Notes under the pieces: generated by a model
The model's database searches: none
What the model was told of the DNA's origin: nothing
The model's input: only the letters and a program-made list of their open reading frames with translations
Translations under genes and position numbers: made by a program
NCBI GenBank assembly: GCA_016775335.1
Contig: JAEUGJ010000034.1
Location: 1 to 15,115, forward strand
From: Mogibacterium sp.
Lineage (GTDB): Bacteria; Bacillota; Clostridia; Peptostreptococcales; Anaerovoracaceae
Reading direction: 5' to 3'
DNA: 15,115 nucleotides
Part shown: positions 1 to 7,335 of the stretch, piece after piece
Layout of the letters: each line of letters opens with the position of its first letter
How positions within the stretch are numbered: the stretch's first letter is position 1

Positions 1-437
1 TTTACATACTCGGCAGAGAATAATTTCTAAACAAAATTAGTTAGGAAAAGTCGAGATGGAATAATGACTTTAATTTTATTGGTGTTGGTGACGGAATATG
101 GATTCCGTTATCAGCACCATTTTTAGAAAATAGTGAAGTGGATAATGGACTGATTTATGAGGAAGTCTTGAATGACCATTCTATGATTCGAAATGTAACC
201 AAAACTAATTCTACAACTAAACGTAATTATTAAGTAAAGAGATTTAGTTGTAGAAATTGTGGAATAGCTTGATTTTGCTAAGATTAATGGGATGATTACG
301 ACGCAACAAGTGGTGGATATTACTCCATCTATAGGTACAGGTAGGCATATTTTCTATACATTGGTCGAGAAATAGATTAAGAAAAGTTGATGTATTGGGC
401 TTTAAGTTGATGTATTAGTTTAGGAAGGAATCGAGAT
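1..437. other. Intergenic region with gene debris and short repeats
   Basis: No intact gene is visible on either strand. The stretch is A/T-rich and has stops in every frame. It holds the AlbA/HATPase fragments listed separately. It also holds two copies of AAGTTGATGTATT at 384-396 and 404-416, 20 bp apart. The start region of the next gene (TTAGGAAGGAATCGAGATATG-like, about 414-440) has a look-alike at about 36-59 (TTAGTTAGGAAAAGTCGAGA), which suggests a small duplication or a lost gene start. The Shine-Dalgarno AGGAAGGA at 422-429 serves the gene at 438. No confident promoter was found. Confidence 0.6.
144..375 (+). pseudogene. Decayed fragments of an AlbA/HATPase-wHTH protein gene
   Basis: Two short pieces in different frames resemble parts of the protein encoded at 2202-3632. 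From 144 the translation reads NGLIYEEVLNDHSMIRN, which matches NGLTYEEVMNGHSKIRN in the HATPase region of that protein, and then meets a stop at 231-233. From 268 a second frame reads TTQQVVDITPSIGTGRHI in its middle and ends at a stop at 373-375. Its layout (ITxxE/VV, then a helix ending in LVEK) resembles the C-terminal winged helix of the same protein (ITQKEMAN ... KLKEK). Seen directly: the matching residues and the broken frames. Inferred: a relic of a paralogous gene with its middle deleted. The first match is good; the winged-helix match is weak. Confidence 0.6.
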
Positions 438-1661
438 ATGAAATTGCAGGATTATAAGAAGTTCATAACAGCGGATTTTGTAAACAATACAAGAAGAGGA
501 TTTGCTGACTGGCGTGACTGCGGCGGTCTTTGCACGGATGTGATTGAAAGTCTGGAAATAGCCAAAGAAGGGCTTTGTGCAGAGAACAGATATGCGGATC
601 TTCTTGACCTCTGTAACTGGACATATGTAAAGTGGAGCAATACTGATAAAGATGATTCCAGCGGTGAAACGCAGGAATTTTGTGCATGTGTTTATGACAT
701 ATGGGAAACCGTTTACACTGAGGGCGAACAGAGCCTTTCTCATAAACAAATGCTAGATGTATTATTGGAGCATTTGGATGGAAGGGTCTTTGATTATATG
801 GAGGATGAAATCTATGATTTTATCCTTAAGCATTTTAAGAGTGAAGATGAGCTTGTAAAGAAGAAACAGTTCCTTTTGAAGGTCATGGATGATTTAAGAC
901 GTCAGATTCCCGGAAAGGAGATTCTACAGTATTCGCTTCATGAAAAAGAAGATTACTATGTAAGAGTTCTGGCTGATCAGAAGAGACCGATACAGGAAAT
1001 CAGGGAGTTCTTGCAATCCGGAGACAGATATACCAATAAAGAACTGTTAGCGCAGATTGAGACAGAATATGGCAATTATGATGAAGCAATCAGACTTTAC
1101 AGAGAACAGATAGACAGTCGCCCGGATTCTTACCGGTCTGATGGACCAAGAAAAGCCTTGATGGAAATATATAGGATACAAGGTGATACGGCAGCTTATA
1201 ATGTAGAACTTTACAATATGATGACAGCTCATGCCGGAGACGAGAAATACTATATGGAATACAAGGCCCTATTCACCGCTGAAGAGTGGAAAGTCAGATG
1301 GGAAGAATTACTGGACGAATTCGCAGACAAATTGACGATGATCAATCTCTGGCTAAGAAGTGAAGACAGATATGACTTGATTATGGATAATGCGGAGCCT
1401 GATAATGAATATGTTATTGATGTCTATGGAGAGAAACTGTTTGATCTGTATCCGGACAGGTGTCTGAAGGTGCTGGCGAATGCAGCAGACAGTCAGGCAC
1501 GGATTTCAAAGAACAGGCGCGACTACAAACGTATAGCCAGGACTTTGAAAAAGATAGCAATACATCCGGGCGGCAGAGTGCTTGCGGCTGAACTGGCAGC
1601 CAAGTATAGAGCGCAGTATCCGAGAAGAACTGCAATGATCGATGAACTGAAACGGTTTTAG
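438..1661 (+). CDS. Hypothetical alpha-helical (TPR-like) protein, 407 aa
   Basis: I do not recognise a named gene. The ATG at 438 follows AGGAAGGA at a suitable distance. The protein is soluble, acidic and almost entirely helical by composition, with no signal peptide or membrane segment. Around residues 195-255 there is a TPR-like stretch (KELLAQIETEYGNYDEAIRLYREQ, quoted in parts: YGNYDEAIRLYREQ, then RKALMEIYRIQGD). The C-terminal half (WKVRWEELLDEFADK onward) continues as helical repeats. This style resembles the C-terminal helical region of bacterial SWIM zinc-finger proteins, but no CxCx(n)CxH SWIM motif is present, so it may be a shortened relative. The next gene starts 17 bp after the stop and is probably in the same operon. 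A role as a scaffold or binding protein is only inferred from the repeat style. Confidence 0.75.
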   Translation: MKLQDYKKFITADFVNNTRRGFADWRDCGGLCTDVIESLEIAKEGLCAENRYADLLDLCNWTYVKWSNTDKDDSSGETQEFCACVYDIWETVYTEGEQSLSHKQMLDVLLEHLDGRVFDYMEDEIYDFILKHFKSEDELVKKKQFLLKVMDDLRRQIPGKEILQYSLHEKEDYYVRVLADQKRPIQEIREFLQSGDRYTNKELLAQIETEYGNYDEAIRLYREQIDSRPDSYRSDGPRKALMEIYRIQGDTAAYNVELYNMMTAHAGDEKYYMEYKALFTAEEWKVRWEELLDEFADKLTMINLWLRSEDRYDLIMDNAEPDNEYVIDVYGEKLFDLYPDRCLKVLANAADSQARISKNRRDYKRIARTLKKIAIHPGGRVLAAELAAKYRAQYPRRTAMIDELKRF

Positions 1662-1678
1662 GATGGGGGGATTGGATT

Positions 1679-1996
1679 ATGGTGGAGATATCAAAGGCGG
1701 ATTGGAAAATGTTTCGCGAAAGGGTTCCTGAATGGCAGGAGCATTATATGGAGCAATTGACAAAGAAGTATATCGAACTGCTGAGTTCTCCGGGAAATGC
1801 GTCTGATCACTTTTGGGAGCTTGAAAAGAGAATCAAAAATGATAAGAAGCATCCGGGCGTGATACTGGAAATGAAAAAGTCCGAGGCAATATGGGATATT
1901 GCCATATTCATAAAGAAGAAGGTCATTACCATAAAAGAGCTGGAAGGATTTAGTCAGGAACTGATTGATTCCGTAACGAAGATACTGAATCGATAG
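1679..1996 (+). CDS. Conserved hypothetical protein, 105 aa
   Basis: A small soluble protein with alternating charged helices and no signal peptide. It starts MVEISKADWKMFRERVPEW and contains the segment SPGNASDHFWELEKRIK, followed by HPGVILEM. From memory this resembles small proteins of about 100 residues found widely in Clostridia and sometimes mislabelled as multidrug transporters. It has no membrane segment, so a transporter role is not supported. The ATG at 1679 follows GGATGGGGGGATTGG, a usable Shine-Dalgarno, 17 bp after the preceding stop, so it is likely co-transcribed with the 407-aa gene. Function unknown. Confidence 0.75.
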   Translation: MVEISKADWKMFRERVPEWQEHYMEQLTKKYIELLSSPGNASDHFWELEKRIKNDKKHPGVILEMKKSEAIWDIAIFIKKKVITIKELEGFSQELIDSVTKILNR

Positions 1997-2098
1997 TTGG
2001 TAAAATAACTTAAAGAATTTATGGGACTTTACTTGACATGAGCTGATGGTAATGGCGAGAATCTACTGTTTTTATCGAGTTTACGCTGGCTCAAATTG

Positions 2099-2124
2099 AC
2101 CAAATTCAAGGATATGAATTTGGT
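2099..2124. promoter_or_regulatory. Perfect 9-bp inverted repeat upstream of the AlbA gene
   Basis: ACCAAATTC (2099-2107) and GAATTTGGT (2116-2124) are perfect reverse complements separated by 8 nt. The element lies about 80 bp before the ATG at 2202. There is no T-tract after it, so an operator is more likely than a terminator. The gene's own winged helix is a possible binder, which is inference. TTGACC at 2096-2101 overlaps the left arm, but no good -10 is seen at 17 bp. Confidence 0.4.
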
Positions 2125-2201
2125 ATGCGAATATTATTTGTATATTTTTTAAATGGAATTGCTCGCACCGGTGGCGGGAGTAATGGATTAGGAGTGAAAG
2201 A

Positions 2202-3632
2202 ATGGTAGAAGATACTATGTTTTCCGGAGAATCGAAGAATATTGAGTACAAGGTATCCTTACCTGATAAAAGCGAAAAGTACATGAAGACAATCGTAGCT
2301 TTTGCCAATACACAAGGCGGCAAGCTGATTGTTGGTGTGGACGATAAAACACATCAGGTTGTCGGGATTGAAAATGATGTACTTTTTCCGTTGATGGACG
2401 GAATTGCCAATGCAGTTTCTGATTCATGTGAGCCACAAATCATTCCCGATATTGAGCCACAGACAGTAGATGGGAAAACCGTTATTGTTGTAACAGTGGA
2501 AGCAGGAAAGAACAGACCGTATTATCTGAAATCAAAAGGAAAAGATAATGGCACTTATATCCGTGTTGCAGGCACATCAAGACAGGCATTTCCGGAGAAG
2601 ATAAAAGAACTGGAAATGGAAGGTGCCAGAATCTCATGGGATGAGCTTACATGCGTAGGTTATCCTGTTTCGGAAGACGCTACGGAGAAGCTTTGCCGGG
2701 ATATCGAAAAATTCCGGAAAAAGGCAGGAATGTCAAAACACTCTGTGAAGAAAGAGCAGCTGATAAATTGGAAAATCTTAAAGCAGAGTGAGAGACAGCT
2801 TCTGGCAACGAATGCCTATGCATTGCTGACATCAGATTATTTTTCATTCTCTAAAACACAATGTGCAGTATTCAAGGGGACAGATCGTGCAGTATTTCTG
2901 GATAAGAGAGAATTTACAGGACCAATCTATATGCAAATCGAAGAAGCTGTAGATTTTGTATTGAGAAATATTCGGCTCGGAGCAACGATTGACGGATTGG
3001 TAAGAAAAGAAAAATATGAACTGCCGCCGGAAGCAATCAGAGAAATGATTATTAATGCCCATTGTCACCGCAACCTGTTGGATGAATCTTGTGTCCAGAT
3101 TGCGATTTACGATGATAGGTTGGAAGTGACTTCTCCGGGAGGATTATATAACGGATTGACTTATGAGGAAGTCATGAATGGCCATTCTAAAATCCGAAAT
3201 AAAGGAATTGCAAATATATTCAGCCAGATGGGACTTGTAGAAGCATGGGGGAGCGGAATTAAAAGAATCCTTAATGCGGCAGAAGAGTATGGACTTCCGA
3301 AACCGAGATTTCAAGAATTTGATAATATGTTTCGGGTAGAGTTGTTCCGAGTTTATCCAATAACTGACCAAGCTATCCAAGCTGCTGACCAAGCTATCCA
3401 AGCTCATGAGAGATTAGACCAATCGGAAAAGAAAAATGAACTGAGTGAGAAAGAGATAGAAATTCTGAATCTTATACATATGCAACCTTCAATTACTCAG
3501 AAGGAAATGGCTAATGCATTAGGTTGGAACCTATCTAGCGTGAAGTATTATATAACCAAGTTAAAGGAAAAGGAATATTTGACGAGACAAGGAAGCAGTC
3601 AAAAAGGAAAATGGGTGGTGTTGACAAAATGA
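2202..3632 (+). CDS. AlbA_2 (Schlafen-type) / HATPase / winged-helix protein, 476 aa
   Basis: A three-part protein often annotated as ATP-binding or RNA-binding domain-containing, or RecG-like. Residues about 5-120 match the AlbA_2 (Schlafen-like) domain: GESKNIEYKVSLPD, then the conserved FANTQGGKLIVGVDD. Residues about 265-385 match the HATPase_c_4 region: LPPEAIREMIINAHCHRN, SPGG, NKGIANIFSQMGLVEAWGSG. Residues about 415-476 are a winged helix (LSEKEIEILNLI, then ITQKEMANALGWNLSSVKYY). A linker carries a near-duplicate DQAIQAADQAIQA encoded by a direct repeat at 3366-3404; such DQ-rich linkers are common in this family. The start at 2202 follows TAGGAGTGAAAG. Known relatives are predicted DNA- or RNA-binding regulators, and Schlafen domains also occur in defence genes. 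The function here is not shown by the sequence. Confidence 0.85.
   Translation: MVEDTMFSGESKNIEYKVSLPDKSEKYMKTIVAFANTQGGKLIVGVDDKTHQVVGIENDVLFPLMDGIANAVSDSCEPQIIPDIEPQTVDGKTVIVVTVEAGKNRPYYLKSKGKDNGTYIRVAGTSRQAFPEKIKELEMEGARISWDELTCVGYPVSEDATEKLCRDIEKFRKKAGMSKHSVKKEQLINWKILKQSERQLLATNAYALLTSDYFSFSKTQCAVFKGTDRAVFLDKREFTGPIYMQIEEAVDFVLRNIRLGATIDGLVRKEKYELPPEAIREMIINAHCHRNLLDESCVQIAIYDDRLEVTSPGGLYNGLTYEEVMNGHSKIRNKGIANIFSQMGLVEAWGSGIKRILNAAEEYGLPKPRFQEFDNMFRVELFRVYPITDQAIQAADQAIQAHERLDQSEKKNELSEKEIEILNLIHMQPSITQKEMANALGWNLSSVKYYITKLKEKEYLTRQGSSQKGKWVVLTK
3366..3404 (+). repeat. 21-bp direct repeat inside the AlbA gene linker
   Basis: GACCAAGCTATCCAAGCT occurs at 3366-3383 and again at 3387-3404, a 21-bp period in frame. 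It encodes DQAIQAA-DQAIQA between the HATPase region and the winged helix. The copies are identical, so the duplication looks recent or copy-number variable. Confidence 0.85.
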
Positions 3633-4384
3633 AGAGCTTTTTTTCAAAAGTAACCCGGCAATTCATGGTGGTCGCAATAATATTTTTAGCGACGGGAATG
3701 TTGCTGGCGGGATGCGGACGCTCGGACGAACGGCCCGAGTTTTTGACGGCGCATGAGTGGGTTCACTACGATTCGGCGAGCGATGAAACAATTAGTTTTG
3801 GCGAGGACGGACACTTTGCGTTCTACGGTGACGAAGGGAATCCCGTGGGGAATTCCGACTTGTACGATCGGTATTCGTACGATTCGGAGAGCAAGGCGAT
3901 TAAGCTTCAGCCGGAGGGCGATATGAAAATTAAAGTGCTTCGCCACGAGAAGTCGCGCCTTCTTCTGGATATTGACGGGGATGTGAAGGAATTTTTCGAT
4001 GGGAAGGATGAGCGGATTGCCGGAGGTGCACCGCAGAATCTGGAATATGATCTGGACAATGTCGCAAGCGGCTTCGGGTCGTATCTGGCGATTATCGGTA
4101 AGGATGGATCCAAGATCATTACCGCACCGGCAAATTACGACGGAGATGACCCGGAATTTAAAGAATACGAACTTTCAGAAAAACTGGCGGATCATGCGAC
4201 GTTCTATTCCTGGACGTACGATGTGGACGAGTCGGGGATGAATGTCCAGTCGGACTGCAGGAAGGTGACGGAAAAAGAAGCGGCGAAAATCATCCGAGAC
4301 GGGGCCGCCGTGGGATTCGTGTGGTATAACGAAAATGCGGAGATTACGAAAATTATTTTCTGGGGAAGCACGGTTAAGCAGTAG
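3629..4384 (+). CDS. Putative lipoprotein, 251 aa
   Basis: The N-terminus has a lysine/arginine-containing head, a hydrophobic run (MVVAIIFLATGMLL) and a lipobox LLAGC, so the mature protein is predicted to be lipid-anchored on the outer face of the membrane through the Cys at residue 29. The rest is polar and beta-rich (EWVHYDSASDETISFGEDG, DLYDRYSYD), of unknown function. I chose the ATG at 3629 because it overlaps the preceding stop as ATGA, a classic coupling arrangement, and gives a cleaner signal peptide. The ATG at 3611 would add six residues. The C-terminus (FVWYNENAEITKIIFWG) resembles a small beta domain. Base composition is richer in G+C than the gene before it. Confidence 0.8.
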   Translation: MKSFFSKVTRQFMVVAIIFLATGMLLAGCGRSDERPEFLTAHEWVHYDSASDETISFGEDGHFAFYGDEGNPVGNSDLYDRYSYDSESKAIKLQPEGDMKIKVLRHEKSRLLLDIDGDVKEFFDGKDERIAGGAPQNLEYDLDNVASGFGSYLAIIGKDGSKIITAPANYDGDDPEFKEYELSEKLADHATFYSWTYDVDESGMNVQSDCRKVTEKEAAKIIRDGAAVGFVWYNENAEITKIIFWGSTVKQ

Positions 4385-4394
4385 TTTAAAAATA

Positions 4395-4403
4395 TGGTAT
4401 AAT
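4395..4403 (+). promoter_or_regulatory. Extended -10 promoter for the LRR protein gene
   Basis: TGGTATAAT at 4395-4403 is a perfect -10 with the TGN extension. It begins 11 bp after the lipoprotein stop and lies about 88 bp before the ATG at 4491. The -35 position is poor (TTAAGC-like at 4374), as is usual for extended -10 promoters. Confidence 0.55.
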
Positions 4404-4490
4404 TCTCAAGGAAGGTGCCGGGGGAGCCGGACGCATTGTAATTCATCGGTAAAAGGGTATAGAACTTAGAGAAAGAACATGGGGTGAAAA

Positions 4491-6320
4491 ATGAAACTGA
4501 AAAAAATGTTGACCATTGGGTTATCGCTAATCATGATTTTGGCGGCGGTATCCGGAACGTCAATTGTATTCGCAAGTGAAAAACAGTGGAATACAATTCA
4601 GGATACGAATGTTACGTGGTCTTACGATAACGGAACACTTGAAATTGAAGGAACCGGCGCGACACCGGACTGGTCGCCGTGGTTTGAATACAAGGAACAG
4701 ATTACGAATGTAGTCATCGGGGATGGAATCACCGCACTGGGCGAGAGAAATTTTATGAAATACCCAAAGCTGAAGTCGGTTACCTTCAAGGGTTCCCTAT
4801 CCCAAATCGGCAATTCCGCCTTTGAAGGATGCAAGGAACTTACGAGCATTACCGCATGCGGAGCAGCAAATGCGGCCGGCATGAAGGTTCTCAAGCTGGG
4901 GGAGTGTGCATTTAAAGATTGTACCGGATTGGAAAGTGCGGAATTTACCGGAAGCCTTGCGGTAGGAACAAATGCATTTGAAGGATGCACCGGCCTGAAA
5001 CGCATCCAAGCAACCGAATCAAAGATGGCGATGCTTTCAAATTATGCGTTCCTGAACTGCAGTAACCTTGCAGAAGTGAATCTGCCCGGCCAGCTGCTGA
5101 TACAGGAAAGCGTTTTTTTCGGATGCACCGGCTTGAAAAAGTTTGATTTTTCCGGAGTAAAAAGTATTGGAAAAACCGCGTTTTACGATTGCAGCAGCCT
5201 GGAAAGCGTGGAGCTTCCGGCGACCGTTACCGCAATCAATGACGGGACATTCCAGAACTGCAGCAGCCTGACATCACTGAAAATCCCGGAAACCGTAAAA
5301 ACAATCGGTGCAAATGCTTTTACCGGGTGCAAAAATCTGAAAGAACTGGAAATCGCGGACGGAGTTACGAGCATCGGCACGAATGCGTTTACCGGATGCG
5401 AGAGCCTTGAAACCGTAACACTCCCGAAAACTGCAAAATACGGAGATTGTATTATTTCGGATTATAAACCAATCAAAACCATTCGTTACACCGGAACGAG
5501 AGATGAGTGGGGCGATACCGGCCTGAGTGCGGAGAAATTCTTCAATGCAACGATTTATTACGAATACAAGGCCGACCACGAGCATACCTTTGTGACTTAC
5601 ACGTATTCGTATCCGGATTCTTGCACGGAGGCCGGAGAGAAGGTGACCAAGTGCAAGTACTGCGGCTATGTGAAATCCGACGAAGTGATTCCGGCTTCGC
5701 ATAAATTCTCGTCCTGGAAGAACACAAAGGCGGCAACCGTTTTTGAGCCGACAGAGCAGACAAGACGTTGCAACACGTGCGGACACGAAGAAACCCGAAG
5801 CATCGGAAAGAAGCTCACGGCAAAGATGAAAGTCAATGCGACAAAGTTGCCGCTGAAGGTAAAGCAGAAAACGAAGGTATTAAAAGTCAGCGGTCTGGCA
5901 AAAGGAGATTCGATTGTCTCCTGGAAATCCGGCAATACGAAGGTTGTGAAAGTGGTCGGAAAATCAAACGGAACCTGCACGTTGACCGCCGGAAGCAAAG
6001 TGGGCAAAACGACGATTGCCGTGACCCTGAAGAGCGGCTTGCGAAAGAAAGTTACAATTGCCGTTCAGAAAAAGGCGGTGAAAACTTCAAAGATTACCGG
6101 CATTCCAAAAACTTTGAAATTAAAGAAGAATAAGACGGCAAAATTAAAGGCCGCCGTTGCACCGATGACCAGCCTTCAGAAAGTAACCTACAAATCCGGC
6201 AACAAAAAAGTCGTGACGGTTACATCGAAGGGAACTGTAAAGGCAAAAAAGAAAGGCAAAGCAGTAATATCCGTAAAATCCGGAAGCAAGACCGTGAAGT
6301 GCAAGGTGACCGTACAATAA
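4491..6320 (+). CDS. Secreted BspA-type leucine-rich-repeat protein with Ig-like tail, 609 aa
   Basis: Residues 1-29 form a Sec signal peptide (KLKK head, long hydrophobic core, cleavage likely after VFA). Residues about 65-312 are LRR_5/BspA-type repeats with the recurring pattern AFxGCxxLxxxxLPxxVxxIG (written here as a pattern), for example NAFTGCKNLKELEI and GTFQNCSSLTSLKIP. Residues about 363-437 hold two zinc-ribbon-like knuckles, CKYCGY at 388-393 and CNTCGH at 427-432, of a kind common in Clostridia surface proteins. Residues about 441-526 and 533-609 look like lysine-rich bacterial Ig-like (Big_2) domains. No LPXTG, SLH or other anchor is visible, so it is probably secreted or held by charge. 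The family is associated with adhesion, which is known of the family and not shown here. The start has GGGGTGAAA just upstream. Confidence 0.88.
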   Translation: MKLKKMLTIGLSLIMILAAVSGTSIVFASEKQWNTIQDTNVTWSYDNGTLEIEGTGATPDWSPWFEYKEQITNVVIGDGITALGERNFMKYPKLKSVTFKGSLSQIGNSAFEGCKELTSITACGAANAAGMKVLKLGECAFKDCTGLESAEFTGSLAVGTNAFEGCTGLKRIQATESKMAMLSNYAFLNCSNLAEVNLPGQLLIQESVFFGCTGLKKFDFSGVKSIGKTAFYDCSSLESVELPATVTAINDGTFQNCSSLTSLKIPETVKTIGANAFTGCKNLKELEIADGVTSIGTNAFTGCESLETVTLPKTAKYGDCIISDYKPIKTIRYTGTRDEWGDTGLSAEKFFNATIYYEYKADHEHTFVTYTYSYPDSCTEAGEKVTKCKYCGYVKSDEVIPASHKFSSWKNTKAATVFEPTEQTRRCNTCGHEETRSIGKKLTAKMKVNATKLPLKVKQKTKVLKVSGLAKGDSIVSWKSGNTKVVKVVGKSNGTCTLTAGSKVGKTTIAVTLKSGLRKKVTIAVQKKAVKTSKITGIPKTLKLKKNKTAKLKAAVAPMTSLQKVTYKSGNKKVVTVTSKGTVKAKKKGKAVISVKSGSKTVKCKVTVQ

Positions 6321-6329
6321 TTTGAAAGT

Positions 6330-6366
6330 AAAAAATCTCCGAGGACAGTGCCTTCGGAGATTTTTT
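6330..6366 (+). terminator. Terminator after the LRR gene
   Basis: An inverted repeat AAAAAATCTCCGAGG / CCTTCGGAGATTTTTT with loop ACAGTG lies 10 bp after the stop codon. It is A-rich on the left and T-rich on the right, so it could work on both strands. It isolates the LRR gene from the regulator gene downstream. Confidence 0.9.
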
Positions 6367-6462
6367 AGTCTTTTCTTCTGCTCAAAGCGCAACTCTACCT
6401 GTGAGGGGTGGTCAATTGTGAGGGGATATTGTATGATTTTCCTATAAACGAAGGAGGAAGTC

Positions 6463-7182
6463 ATGGATCAGAGTAAGATTGGCGCATATATCGCAGTAAA
6501 AAGAAAAGCGCAGGACCTGACGCAGGCGCAACTGGCGCAGAAGTTGGGGGTTTCCGATAAATCGGTTTCCAAATGGGAACGGGGCGTTTGCCTTCCGGAT
6601 GTGAGCCTTTTTCAGGATATTTGCGGAATTCTTGGAATTTCCATTAACGAATTTTTCGCCGGCGAGGACATTGCACGGGAAGCGGTGGAAGAGCAATCGG
6701 AGAAGAATATTCTAGCGATTCTAAAGGACAGCGTTCACAGAAACAGCAAGCTGAAGAAAACTATCAAGTCGCTGGTAGTAATCCTGGTATTTGTGGTGAT
6801 TGCCGGAGGCGCAATCATTGTAAAGAATTTGCGCGACAATGGGTATTTCGACAAAAACTATGTTCGTTCATTCGCGGGCACGGAAAATGAGAAAGTGATG
6901 AATTCTCTTTTTAGTTCCTTAAATAGGAACTACGGCGTGTTCGAATACTCGAATGATTCCGGTGCGAAGAAGGTTGAGATTGTTGCCAAGGAGTACATGA
7001 AAGGCAAGCTCCTTCGTTCGAAAGTGTGTTCTACGATGCAGATTCGCCGGGGAGAAGGGATGATTGGCGTGCTTCTGGATTCCGGTAAAGGGGAATACAT
7101 GGTTTCGGTGGGCGACAGCGGGGGCGCCGGCGGAAAGAATCCTCGAAACGAATGGAAAATGCCTGTAGGAAAGCGGCGTTGA
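6463..7182 (+). CDS. XRE-family regulator with one transmembrane helix, 239 aa
   Basis: Residues about 8-62 are a clear XRE/Cro helix-turn-helix: TQAQLAQKLGVSDKSVSKWE is the helix pair, followed by LPDVSLFQDICGILGISINE. A single hydrophobic helix lies at about residues 101-120 (SLVVILVFVVIAGGAIIV), and the last 120 residues should lie outside the cytoplasm, with no recognised domain. AAGGAGGAAG at 6450-6459 is a strong Shine-Dalgarno, 3-5 bp before the ATG. Membrane-tethered XRE regulators of this form are frequent in Clostridia and are thought to respond to outside or envelope signals; that role is inferred here. The gene stands alone between a terminator and the guaA promoter, so its targets cannot be named from context. 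Confidence 0.85.
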   Translation: MDQSKIGAYIAVKRKAQDLTQAQLAQKLGVSDKSVSKWERGVCLPDVSLFQDICGILGISINEFFAGEDIAREAVEEQSEKNILAILKDSVHRNSKLKKTIKSLVVILVFVVIAGGAIIVKNLRDNGYFDKNYVRSFAGTENEKVMNSLFSSLNRNYGVFEYSNDSGAKKVEIVAKEYMKGKLLRSKVCSTMQIRRGEGMIGVLLDSGKGEYMVSVGDSGGAGGKNPRNEWKMPVGKRR

Positions 7183-7253
7183 CTATTGTTTGATTATTAC
7201 CTGTGAGTTTAAGTAATTGGAAAATGATTATACTTTTTTTATGAGTTATGTAG

Positions 7254-7274
7254 TATAATTAAACCGTTAACGGT
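7254..7274 (+). promoter_or_regulatory. guaA promoter -10 with a perfect palindromic operator
   Basis: TATAAT at 7254-7259 is a consensus -10. The -35 is weak. Starting four bases later is the perfect 12-bp palindrome ACCGTTAACGGT (7263-7274), which would cover the transcription start. A repressor site is the simple reading; the binding protein is not known. GTCCG (7273-7277) can also pair with CGGAC (7298-7302) in the leader. Confidence 0.5.
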
Positions 7275-7335
7275 CCGCATACTACGTTTGAGATATCCGG
7301 ACAAGCTTAGACAAAAGATGGAGGATTTTTTTATT

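Noticed and set aside
3611..3628. Upstream ATG for the lipoprotein
   Set aside because: It would add six residues with poor spacing to a ribosome-binding site; the ATGA overlap at 3629 and a standard signal peptide favour the inner start. The choice is not certain.
6409..6437. Promoter for the XRE gene (TGGTCA, 17 bp, TATGAT)
   Set aside because: The -35 matches only four of six bases, so I did not list it as a feature; a promoter should exist in this gap because a terminator lies before it.
7261..7335. Purine riboswitch upstream of guaA
   Set aside because: I could not find the three-way-junction core or the paired loops of the purine aptamer; only a palindrome and a short 5-bp pairing are visible.
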